64,000 nucleotides of DNA from Manis javanica (lineage: Eukaryota; Chordata; Mammalia; Pholidota; Manidae). Of the stretch, positions 32,123 to 43,300 are shown piece after piece. The stretch is taken from contig NC_133167.1 in NCBI RefSeq assembly GCF_040802235.1, forward strand, positions 48,104,001 through 48,168,000, given 5' to 3'. A program made the translations under genes and the position numbers. Positions within the stretch are counted from its first letter, which is position 1. The number at the start of each line of letters is the position of its first letter. The notes under the pieces are model-generated. The model was not told the origin of the DNA and did no database searches. It saw only the letters and a list, made by a program, of their open reading frames with translations.

Positions 32123-32486
32123 TGTCGCGACCCTTCAAGGACCGAAGCAACACGCCCAAGGTCTTGATTCTTCTCTAGGCTTTATTGTCTAATCTCTCAC
32201 GGTGGTTACAGCAGTTGTCGGGAAGCTTTTTTTTCCCTCCCGGCGGGCTCCCTTATATTCAGTCACCCAACCAATCCGGGACAGTATCATGCGTGACCTT
32301 TAAGCGGATAGGTGTCACGTGCCACTCTTAGCGGGCAGCACGAGCTGTGCACGGGTACGAAAGTCTGCTGGGCCAATCCCCAACAGGGAAGAGGGGAAAG
32401 GGTGGTGAGCAGGAAGCAGGCGCCATCTTTAGGGCGTTGTCCAGCTAGAGTGGGGCTCAGCCTTGGCCATAGGCCAGGCCCCCACA
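32123..32486 (-). repeat. 5' LTR of the provirus
   Basis: This is the pair of the LTR at 26127-26489. Its outer edge TGTGGGGG is at 32486, and its inner edge CGCGACA at 32123 is followed by the primer site. It contains the same U3-R-U5 order, with an AATAAA on the minus strand in the R region. Confidence 0.92.
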
Positions 32487-34284
32487 CATCTGACCAGTGA
32501 TACATTTTCAAGTGCATTCTCTCTAGAAGCTAAAGCTTTGTGGCAGGTGACAGAAAACAGTGTTAGAAAGGAGAGGAACACAGTATGCGACTGGGTCATG
32601 AGCCACCCCAGCTCAACACGATGAAGGTTCCTCTTCTGCCATCCTTTGCTCAGATGCTGGGCGAACTTCCTTTGTTGGTATTAAGCCCCAGTGACAGGAG
32701 CTGAGAGGATGTTCTGCAGTGGTTTGTGCCTTTGCACAGCTGATTTGATGGTATGGTATGTACCATTTGGTAGTGATGGTACCATTTGATGATGGTTTAT
32801 GTGATCGAAATGAAAGAAAAGCAGAAACAACATGCCAGCCAAGCAACAAAAACTGAACTCACTTCATTAACACATTGTTTCCCACCAACACAGAGCTCCC
32901 TCCAAACTTTGCAATAGAGCTTAAAATAACTCTTATTGTTTGCTTTATTCAGCATACAAGTTACCCTGATACGTATTTCCAAACATATAGAAGCCCAATA
33001 GGGGGACTTGGAAAACCCTAGTACAATTACAATGCAAAATCAGTGTCACGCTGGAGAAGGGTTTATCTGTACTAACTTCAAATTGTAAAATAAAGCATTA
33101 TGTTAACAGAGAGTATATTACAACCAATTATAGTTCATTGTTACCTTAGTGATATTTACCAAAGAGGTTGGATCCAGTCCTGTGAAATGTTAGGAATGTC
33201 AGTGGTTGTGTGCATCTATTGCCATGTATCATGGCGTAATTGCCTGAAAATAATGCAAGTGCCAAAAAGCAAAGCAAGAAGAGCTTTACTGATCATGTGG
33301 GTACTCTCTATGCTGCTGTCCCATTGGTCTGTAAAAATATCAGGCTTTAGTATTTTGTGGGGCTCTCTATACTTAATGTTACATTTTAAAAAATGAGATT
33401 TTGTTATTGCCTTTAAATAGCAGCCACATCCAGTAACATGTGAAATGAAGTGTCGGTATTTTGTGATTTTCATTTTCATACGAAGAGTTCAGATGGCAGA
33501 CTCATTGCTTTTTACAACACAATACAGTATAGGCTGAGGAATTTGACATATTATTTCAGCATCGTGTGTTTGTTAACTTCTGTATATGCCAAGTGGCAGA
33601 GTATTTGGGAACCCCCATTTTGAAGGCCAGTAGTCTCACAATCAGTCACTCAGCAACTCCATTATTAAGTAGAATGAAGCTAAACAAACCCACCCCTTTG
33701 CCTTTATTCCAATCTCTTCACATAAGAGTCTTGCCATTTATTTCCTTAGAGTTGGAGACAGAGTATAGTAAATAAGATTTTCTATAGAAAGTCTTGAATC
33801 AATTGACAAATATGGGTGGGGATGGGGATATATGGATTCTGAGAGTGACTGCCACCTGATTCTAGCATTGTCCCCAAATCCCATGAGTGTCAGAGTTATC
33901 AATTTAACCCACCAAGACAGAGGGTAAAAATGTTCAAGAACTTAAATTTATATATCCCAGCATTCCTTAACACATGGAAAAGAAAAAGTTATTCAGAATT
34001 CTTTGTTAAAATTTGCATGAAAACCATCTGCCATTTGTTATCATCTCTGATATGCTTATTGGGCACCAGGACCATGCTGACATGTCCCCTACATCATTGC
34101 TGGTGTGCTCTCTACCGTCCTATACTAGGGGTACTATTATTATCTCACATTACAACTGACGGTATGAAAGTGAGCTACGTACCTTGTCTAAGTTTTGTAC
34201 CTATTCAGTGTCAGCCTATGATCTTAAATACTCAGCTAGATACAAACTTGAGATTTAGAGGAAGTAAGACTTCCTTAAGAATCC

Positions 34285-34410
34285 TGGCTCCTGCAGGTGA
34301 TGGCTGTCTGACCTTGAATACATTGCCCAACTTTTCAGTCTGTTTCCTATCTGTAAAATGGGGGCAATTTTATCTGCCTTGTATGATTTTTGTTGACGAT
34401 TAATGAGATC
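34285..34410 (+). repeat. MIR SINE relic
   Basis: The blocks 'gtctgaccttgaatacattg', 'gtttcctatctgtaaaatgg' and 'gacgattaatgagat' follow the MIR core in order. Confidence 0.65.
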
Positions 34411-35382
34411 TTCTCCTGGACTGAAATTATTGACTAGAAAAATAGTCACTTTTTTTGTCCTTTCCCTTATAACTTTTCCTTCTTCTGAAAATTCCACTTT
34501 CCCACTTGCTGGAAAATCTTAAGGGGGAAAGTTATCCTAATCAGTGGTATTGCAAATGGTATGGGCACAGAGGGAATGTGTCCATCCACCTCCAAATCAA
34601 GAACCTTGTATAGATTTGCTAATGATCATAAAAAGACAGAATTTTAGTCAGTTTTATTACTGATCTTAAATTCTGTTGACAGTGATTTTAAATTTCCTTA
34701 TTGCCAGCATCTGAGACAGATTGGTTTCTCCCACCGACTCCTGATACAGTTCATATGATTATATTCCTTATTTCTTCTCCAAATATGAACATAGATACTA
34801 GTTATTTCCCATATAATAAGGTGTCTGTATCTGGTATTTCCTCTTACCTTGTAGGTCTCATGTGTGGCTTGGAAGGCAAGTGAGTAGAAATCCATTAAGG
34901 ATATCATTTCAGATATGCCACCTATCCCCTGAACCTTCTTTACTCTCCTATGTGTGTTAGAGTATGAATGAACATAGTAAAAATGCTCAGGTTGCATAGG
35001 AAGCTGTTATCTGCTGGGGTCAGGACAAAAGATGCAGAGACACAGGGTAAGTGTGTTGCCAACTTCAGCATTTACTTAAAGCTTCCCTAGACCACAGTTT
35101 TAAATGCCTTGCTTTCTCATATGCACATTATTTACCCATAAGCATGCTCATTATATTATATCCCATTTCACTGACTTAACATTTTGTATTTTTGTTTTTC
35201 ATTTTTATTTTCCTTTCAATGAAGAAAGTATAAGGATAAATGCATTATATATTGTTATGTAAACAAGAGGCCTGAATTTTAACAAGTCTTGCCCAGGTAA
35301 TGTGTGTTATAGCTAGTACCAATATATGGATATCAGAGGGCAATGCTTAGTATTTCTTAAGCAAAGTCAGAGTCAACCGAAT

Positions 35383-35440
35383 ATATATATTATATATATA
35401 TACATATATGTAATATATATGCAACATGATATATACTATC
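35383..35440. repeat. AT-rich microsatellite
   Basis: Imperfect TA dinucleotide runs interrupted by short spacers, followed by a CA run near 35450-35462. Confidence 0.85.
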
Positions 35441-36799
35441 TAAACATATTACACACACACACAGATATATAATCTTTTGGCCTCATGTAAACACCAAAAT
35501 TGGTCTAGTTCATTAAACTAACAATACTATGGGTGTGTCTGGGAAAGTGAAGCTGAAGATTTGAAATCCACTTACTTGTCACATTAGTTTATTCCATGTG
35601 TTTTCAAGCAGAACTTTATAAAGTTTCTAATTCCATGTCAATTTTTATTGAACACTTAGAAAATAGAAACTTTGGGAGGCAGTGGAAAATACTTAGCTGC
35701 TAGATTTATTCCAAATACCACTCTAGTTGGAAGTGAACCTTTGGTTCAGTCTAGAGGACAGTCGGTGTATCACTGTAGATCTTGTTTTGAGTTGTATACA
35801 AACAGCTACTGAAGGAACATTTACAGATTGATAAGTCAGTCTGTACATGCTAAACGCTGCCAATTATTAGCGGAAGTCCACATCCTAGAAAACTTTCTTA
35901 TGACAGGCTGTAACTATTGCAAAGTAAGTCAAGCTCTTTAAGTGGCTGGCCAACCTTGTTTGGGAAATAGCATAACATTAGGTGGACCCACAGCACCACC
36001 TAGCATCTGAAGTGTATTTTACAATATGCACTTGGTTTTAAAAATAATTGAATCAAACAAAACTGCTTGATGACAGAGTAGATAACACTCTTTGGGATAA
36101 CAAGCATAACACTTAAAGAAACCCAGGGAAAATGTTTTTGATGGTATTTGTTTTTTTTTTATTTTTTAATTACTTTTGTCTTGCAATTTTAGGGTGTCTA
36201 ACTTTTAAATATACCTTGCGTTACTTTTAGGAGAGGGAAAATATCGAATCATAGCCAGGATCTCTGAGTGTTATGTGTTATTTATGATTAAATGCAGCTA
36301 CCTCGTTAGGATTTATGATATCTTTACATTGTAATTCCCGAAACCCAACCTGAGCTGGGTTATTCTCCTTGAATAAATGAGATCATTATTCCTATTTTGC
36401 AGACTGAAAAGAAAACTAGCAGAGAAAGCTTGAGTGGCTGAATGCAAGAATTCTTTCTTGATTGCTTTTGTTTGCCACTAACATATTTGAAACATACCCT
36501 TAAGAATCTCTCCCGGAAAGAGCAGGTTCCCTAACTAGTGGGTAAATTTACCTCAAACTTCGATTACTTGTGGATTAGGGAGAAATGTTTATGTTATATT
36601 AATGTTGGCTCAGAGTAGTACTACATTTGACTTAAAATATTAAATACATCCACATTCTGAGTGCTTTACTCAAGAAGTACTAGAAAAAGTTTCTCCCCTC
36701 AGCTCACTTGCTAGATACATCCTTGTTCTCTATTATGGGCTGCAAATAAACACTATCCTTCAGATTGAAAGCACCTTCCCCATTCAAGTCGACTTTTCA

Positions 36800-36980
36800 A
36801 AGGGTTATCTTATTTTATTCTCACAGTGTATGCAGTAGGTAGACTACCCCCAATTCACTGATGAGAAAACGGGCTGGAGAGTGTGCTACCTGTTTTGAGG
36901 GTCTTGTAGCTCATAACTGGCTGCGTGGACATAAGGTGGAAGCCTAGGCAGTTCTATAAACCTCTGCTTTATTTTCTACC
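36800..36980 (-). repeat. MIR SINE relic
   Basis: The text 'ttcactgatgagaaaacggg' and 'gtagctcataactggctg' follow the reverse complement of the MIR core. Confidence 0.5.
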
Positions 36981-37285
36981 AGAATAGCTGCCTCTCTGAA
37001 TTTGCCCTATTCCTAAAACACATCTTCCTTCACACTCATTCATTCCATTCATCCATGTATTCAATCATTCTTTAATTTTCCAGGTCTGGTCTTTGAACTT
37101 TTCTAGACTAACAGCTACCTAGCTGAGGGTCAAATTCAACTAGGACATCAACTGAGCCAGGCACCACCTAAGAGCAGGGTCTTCAAGAGAAGCGATCTGT
37201 GGAGGAGCGTTACTCCTGGAAGGAAGCTAGATGTTTCTTGTTGTTGTTGACCATGGACTGGTGCTGTGAGAAATCAGCCATGCAG

Positions 37286-37287
<2 letters not shown>

Positions 37288-37332
<45 letters not shown>
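37288..37332. repeat. (TG)n microsatellite
   Basis: About 22 uninterrupted TG dinucleotides followed by a mixed CA/TG tail. Confidence 0.95.
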
Positions 37333-37333
<1 letters not shown>

Positions 37334-38649
37334 ACGCACACATGTGCACATGCATGTGCAGGAGCACAAACCCTTAAGTACATGTTTTTCCATATTTTGA
37401 AAAGAAAATACACCCCTCACACACATGTACCCATAAATACCAGCTTTTTAGAGCACTGCTATAGATTTAACCAACAGCACACAAAAGACAAATAATATAT
37501 TCACCATGTTCTATTAGGCTTCTGAGCTTCCACAGCAATCCTATGAGCAGACTCTTTAAAGGGGGGAACAACATCCATACTGTCATTTCAAGGCCTTTAT
37601 TCTCTAAAGTAAATGCTGCATTAGAGCTAGTTAAGAACCCCTGGTTGTCAGCTGTTTTGACAGGGATGGTATCTGGAATGCTGCATTTAATGATTTAGTT
37701 CCCAGAAATTGAGGAAGTTATGTGAGGGACCAAAAGGTGGCAGGAGTAATCATCTTACCCAGCCCAGTCAACTTTGCATATGAAAGGGGTAGAGGCTTTT
37801 TCAGGAGAAGTCCACAGAGTCAAAGTCACTTACCATTCAGGATACAAACTAGGGAGGAACCCAATCTGTGCTGTCACTTGTCTGATATAAGCCTAAATAA
37901 TGCAACAAGGAACCCTCAGAGAAGTGCTTCACTGGAAGTACTTACCTCCAATGGTTGCCTTTCCCCAGGACTCATGGAATCTCTGGGTATTTTGATTCCT
38001 ACATGCATACAAAAAGAGAAAATGAATATGAAATGATAGTTTAAAGGAGACTGCTTAAATAAATGTAAATGCTGTTCAGTCATTTATTTATTCAACACAT
38101 AGACTTTTTTTTTTAAGATTTTTGTGGGAGCAAAGAAATGCAAGACTCTGTGTCTCACTTCTAAGAAGATATGGTGCATTTGGGAGAAACAAGACAAGTC
38201 ACAGGAGAGGAGAGGAGAAGGCTGGGAACTGGGGCCACTCCAGCAGCCTTGTGGTATGGCTTTGTTGCCTGGCAGCTGCGTTTGGGGAGGTCTCTCCCTG
38301 AGCACCAGGTGAGACCTCAGCCTAGACGGTGGAGGGTTCTTGACTCTGAACGAGTAAGAATTCTCGAGCAGGTGGGAAAATGCAGGTAAGGAAAGAAATG
38401 GTAAGAAGAAGGTAAGAGAAGAAATGAATGGCAGAGGTCTTGCAGGCACCTGAACGCAGGAAAATGCAGAGGTGCAGAGGGAGGGAGAGGAAGCCTGCTG
38501 TACAGGGTCCCCAGGCGACGGGAACTCGCAGGCCCAAATCAGAGCTTTCAGCAGCCCCTTCCTACTTAGGGTAAAATGGAGACTTGAAAATAGAATGAAA
38601 TAGCAAAGAAACAAAGGCACTTACCACTGGCAGAGTGCAGAGAGACAAA

Positions 38650-39100
38650 ATGCAGTTAAGTTGAGCAGTGAGAAAGCTTTATTTAAAGTTCCGCACTTAA
38701 AGAAAAGAAAGTGCGGGCAACCTCAGAGAGGAGGTGCGCTAAAAAGCTGGGGTTTCTGTCATTTAAGCATTTTTCAGGAATGTGACAAAGGGCCAGGGGT
38801 TGTAGACTTGTCAGTGGTCTCAAGATGCTCATCTCTGGTGAGAGACACCACGTCTTCTTCTCTCCTCTATTATCAGTCCTCCAGCTAATTCTGCAAAATA
38901 AACTTAATACAGGAAATTTATTGACCTGGTTCCTTCCCAGGATAGTGTCTTTCCTCTGGGAACATAACAGTCTAGACCACCTGCTCTGCTCCCAAAGCGG
39001 TTTGAGTTATTGTCTGTTAAAGAATATGTTAGAAATCTTACCTCCTAACTCCCTGCTTTGTAACATGGAATCTTAGCCTTAAGATGGAGTCCCTCCTGTT
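38650..39100 (-). repeat. Possible LTR-like block
   Basis: On the minus strand this begins near 'taagatggagtccctcct' read in reverse and ends at an AATAAA-bearing stretch near 38670 ('gaaagctttatttaaagttc'), which is a layout seen in some ERV1 LTRs. No second copy or target duplication is seen, so the call is weak. Confidence 0.3.
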
Positions 39101-39349
39101 CTTACTGTACTATTTATATCTCAGCTTTTTTGGAAAATTAAGCATGCTGCTTGTCTCCTGTCTCTGCCCCCCATCAGCTTCTCTCTGATCCAAATGCTGG
39201 CTTGCAAGAGGACCGTGAAATATTATGACAGGCTCAGTGTCTCCTGCCCTTTTCCCCAATTCCAGTCTCCAGGCCCCTTTATCCCCATACCCACCCTCCA
39301 TATCACCAAGGGAGTGGCCATGTGTTGACTCCTCCATGCAAAATTCTGT

Positions 39350-39720
39350 AAATTCTGCCCACTGCCTATAGGATAGAAAATAAACTGATTTGCATGGATT
39401 TCAAGGCCTGAATGAGATGGCCTTGGCCTTCCTATTCAGCTTCGTCATCCACCATTCTATCTATACCTCATGTCCATCCACATACCACAGTGGTTCTTTT
39501 CCACTTTGATGTGCTCCAAGATTTGCCTAAATTACTTCTTGGAAAACTTGCCCCAGCCTGAACTTTTGGAAGCTATTACATATCGATCAAGTTTGGGGTC
39601 AAGTGCATTCTCCCCACTGGAGAGGCTGCCTAAACCTTCCAACTCTTCCCCACCCTTCTCTGTGTCTCCCCTATACTCTGTGCTTCCCATAGATAACTGC
39701 ACATAACTTTATTTTAGTAT
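39350..39720 (+). repeat. L2 LINE 3' fragment
   Basis: The blocks 'atttcaaggcctgaatgaga', 'cttcctattcagcttcgtca' and a run near 'tactctgtgcttcccataga' follow the conserved L2 3' region. The match is diverged and the edges are approximate. Confidence 0.5.
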
Positions 39721-40544
39721 CAAAGGACAACATTGTCTGAGGTAGGTTATCCTCTGTTTTGTTAACCCAGAAAAGCAGTCTGAGGAAAGGTCAGTCAGAT
39801 TCCTCCATTACCGGGTTTTTTTTTGCAGATATGTATGGTCAAGTAATTGCAGAGAAGAGGATACAATGTGCACTTCTCAAATGTATTTGGCCATGGAACC
39901 CCTTTTCCATTTTTCCAAGGAGCATCTCATCTGACTCCAAAGGTGCTGTTTATGATTGCTGACCTTAGGTTGAAGGCTCTTTGAGGGCTGAGATGTCTGT
40001 TTTTATCTTGGAAATCTCTAGTTGTCTTAGTATATATTGAATGAATAAATTGATGAATGCTAAACGTGGAAACAGATAATTGTAAAACTGTTATAATTTC
40101 AGAAGCATTTGGGCTCCTGATCAGTGGCTTTGCACAGTCATTGCATTTGCCCACCTCAGCTAGTTAATTAGCTAGTTTTACCTGCTGGTGGAGAATGAGA
40201 GACAAACGTTAAAGAATTGAAATGCATGTGCCACTGGGAGAATGCAAGACTGCGATTCCTATCTAAAGGGAAATCCCTACTAACTCATTCCCAAAAACCG
40301 ATTTCTTTAAAATAGCAGCTTCATTAACAGAAGGAGAAAGAGTATATCATGGGGATCATGTTAGAAAGATAAGCTTTAATGATGCAAGTATGTATTTAGG
40401 ACAATATACACTGGGGTTGGAGGAAAGTAAGATCTTTACAGTCTCTAATAGCAATTATGAAACCCTCTCTTCATAAATAGATCAATATACAAGTTAATCT
40501 TTTAAAGTAACACAAAACTTAATTAACGTCTATATACTTCTGAC

Positions 40545-41355
40545 AGCAACTACATTGTGTGTTCATCAATTCCTACTCTTACGTTGGGAGGTTTTTCTCT
40601 ATACCACCAAGCAGTGCTCCCACACCAGCTAGGTATCCTACAGTTCAATACAGTTCTGACATTGTCTCCCTGGAGATACACCAGATCCCGTAGGTTAAGG
40701 CCTCAGGCCCACAAAACCGTGCCCCCCACCCACCGCACCCTGCTTTCAGATGCTAATCCAATGTCCAGATTATCACCAGTGCTTCTGACTGACTGGCTAT
40801 AAATCAGAGGTTCCCTTGGGTTCCATTAATTTGCTAGAGCGGCTGACAGCATTCAGAGAAACAATTTACTTACTAGCATATCAGTTTATTATAAAAGGTT
40901 ATAAGTCAGAAACAGCCAGATGGAAGATAGCCATCACACAAGGCCTGGGGAAGGGGTGCAGAGGTTCCGTGCTTTCTGAGGGCTCCACTCTCCCTGCATC
41001 TTCACCTGTTCACTAACCTGGAAGCTCTCCAAAGCCCTCCTTTTGGGTTTTGATGGAGGAGTCATTACATAGACATGATTGATTAAATCATTGGCCATTG
41101 GTGATTGAATTCAATCTCCAGCCCCTTTATCCTCCCAGGTCTGGGAGCAGGGGATCTGGAAGTTACCCCCTCTAATCACACCATTGGCTCCATTGGCAGC
41201 CGGCCCTACCCTCAGGTATGGTCCAAAAGTCGCCTCATTAACATAACAAAGTACACCTTGATTGCCCTAATTATATGAAATTCCAAGGGTTTGGGGAGCT
41301 CTGTGAGTGGAATGGGGATAAAGATAGAGCATGTATTCTTGATATAAATCACATC
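40545..41355 (-). repeat. Old LTR (class III / ERVL-like guess)
   Basis: On the minus strand this has text widely repeated in mammals: 'tggaatttc' with a run of G/T, 'catgtctatgtaatgactcc', an 'aaaacccaaaagg' block, a 'ctttataataaac' poly(A) signal region (near 40890), and 'gccgctctagcaaattaat'. I recognise this as a dispersed LTR-type repeat but cannot name the subfamily with certainty. No coding part is attached, so it would be a solo LTR. Confidence 0.6.
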
Positions 41356-41357
41356 AT

Positions 41358-41360
<3 letters not shown>

Positions 41361-41393
<33 letters not shown>
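41361..41393. repeat. (TG)n microsatellite
   Basis: About 16 uninterrupted TG dinucleotides. Confidence 0.95.
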
Positions 41394-41394
<1 letters not shown>

Positions 41395-43189
41395 CTACTT
41401 CATTTAGATTTTCTTTTTATGATTTTGCATAAGGTTATTGAAACAACTCATCTCTTTTCTCTCTTGCTTTTGCTCTCTCTTTTTTTCTATTTTTTTGCCC
41501 AGGTTTGTTGGGCAGGACACAGAAACTTGTCTCTTGGGTCATTCAGCATTTGTTACTTGCCCACAGACTTTCTAAAACTACCCCTGCAGCCACATTTAAA
41601 TGCAAAGGCGAAAGTTAAAACTTTAAAGATAAAAGATGCAAAAACTCTTAGTAATAAAGAGCTGTTTGCTGCTACAGTATTTTGAATTAAAAGAAAGCCT
41701 ACCCCTGTGCTATATCGCCTTCTCAAAATGACTCACGGTAGGGGGACTGTTCTTAATACAACTTATTAACTGTAGGATGAACTGTGTATGATGATTTGCT
41801 AAAGCTGCCAGAAGAGGGCAGTATTTCACCTTTCCCTACTTCTAAAAGTAGGGATGGATGTAACGGTTCACCAGGAGTGATACATTTCAGTATTCATCAT
41901 GGAGGTGGAAAGAAATGAGATGGAGCAGTGAGGCCACCTTGTCTTCTCTTCCTCTTCTTCCTGTCTGTCATCTTTTCCCTCCCTCCTAGCTGCTCCCAGG
42001 GGCTTTGGGTGGAATGGCTGGACCCTAGGAAACAAGAGCCATAGGAACATATTGTTAGGTGCAACCTCTGTAGTGGTAATTTGATAACCTTATGTGCCAC
42101 AGCTCTGAAAACAGTCACTGGGGTGTGAACAAAAGGGTAGTATGGATAATATTAATGACTGGTCATTTGACCTTCTTTTCTTTCTAAATCCTCCATGTTC
42201 TAAAATCACCTACCTCAAACAAAATTTTCCAGCTTGTGTCCCCTGCCCCCTATGTAGCAACTAAATGCTAATGACTAACCAATCCAAAACTAATAACTGA
42301 CATGTGTAACTATCACTGACACATTGCAGGGATTAGCATGAGCACATTGGAGTTTGGTAGTTTTTTTCGTCCATTCACTCAGCAGTGCTCACTGTTCACC
42401 TGACAAATGCCAGAGGTTCTGACAGATGCTCAATGATTGACAGAAATTGTGTTCAAAGGAATTTCAGCCCCAGTAAAGGACACACACACACACACAAATG
42501 TATTTTAATCATGGTACTTCATCTTTCGGTATTTAAACATATACCTTCTAAGAGCAAGGATATTTTTTCTAACAATCACACTGAAAAAAGCAGTCAAGTA
42601 GATTATGATCCAATCCTATGGTCTCATATAAAGCCCATTTTCAAATTTCCACAGTGCCCTGCTACTACTCTCCTCCCCGGTCTGGGATCCAGTCAAGGAT
42701 CATTTATTACATTTAGTTCTCATAGTTTAAATTTTTACTTTTTTACATCTCTTTTCATTATGGATATTTATCAGCCTCATTGATTTTTCAAGATACAGAA
42801 CTTTTCAGAGTCCACAGCAGTTTTTTGTTTTCCAGAACATTGCTTCCTTTTGATTTGATTGTTCCTTTGTGATGAGATCCAAGTTAAACATTTTGAGCAA
42901 GAGGACAACATGTGGAGGCCTTCTCAGAGAGTCACATGATGCACGGTATCTGTTTCATTACTTGGAACATGATGTTAGATCACTTGGTAAAGGCTGTTTC
43001 TTTATTCTAAATACTCCGTATGCCAGGAGGGAGGGACGGTGGAGGCTATTTTAGAGTCTACCCACCATAGGATCAAATCAGTTGATCAAATATATTATGT
43101 CTCTTGTGATTTCTTTGAAAGATAAAAATCTGATTGGCTTGATCAATCTCTAAATGCATTTGACTTACATTTTCTTTTGTGACCATCAA

Positions 43190-43300
43190 ACAGTCTTGCA
43201 AATCATGATCATTACTTCATGCCCAATAAGAAAACTGAAAAGCAGAAGGTCAGGTGAAATCTCCAGCTCACATAGGGAGCAGTGACAGCTCTGGGACCGG
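43190..43300 (-). repeat. MIR SINE relic
   Basis: The text 'aagaaaactgaaaagcagaa' and 'cagctcacatagggagcagt' follow the reverse complement of the MIR core. Confidence 0.5.

Larger units (their letters stand above)
26127..32486 (-). mobile_element. Defective betaretrovirus-like provirus (class II ERV), interrupted by a later insertion
   Basis: Two co-linear LTRs (26127-26489 and 32123-32486) differ at roughly a dozen positions in about 364 bp. They bound a minus-strand provirus flanked by the 5-bp duplication CATCT (26122-26126 and 32487-32491). LTR ends are TG...CA. The primer site touches the 5' LTR and the polypurine tract touches the 3' LTR. Internal order on the minus strand is leader, gag start, protease G-patch, part of RT, integrase C-terminus, env end. 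The central regions of gag, pol and env surface are missing and several frames are broken, so it cannot encode a working virus. The L1 composite at 28669-31760 sits in the leader, so the provirus is older than that insertion. Betaretrovirus affinity is inferred from the G-patch protease tail and the RT and IN style. Confidence 0.9.

Noticed and set aside
26127..32486. Idea that the provirus is a replication-competent element
   Set aside because: Large parts of gag, pol and env are missing, RT is frameshifted across its active site, and an L1 interrupts the leader.
33930..34403. 157-codon plus-strand open frame
   Set aside because: It overlaps a MIR relic, has no recognisable domain, and its composition is that of translated AT-rich DNA.
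37199..37495. Open frames with Cys-Val or His-Thr repeats
   Set aside because: Translation of the (TG)n microsatellite.
38084..38620. 178-codon minus-strand open frame
   Set aside because: Low-complexity Ser/Leu/Pro-rich text from a purine-rich stretch with no domain.
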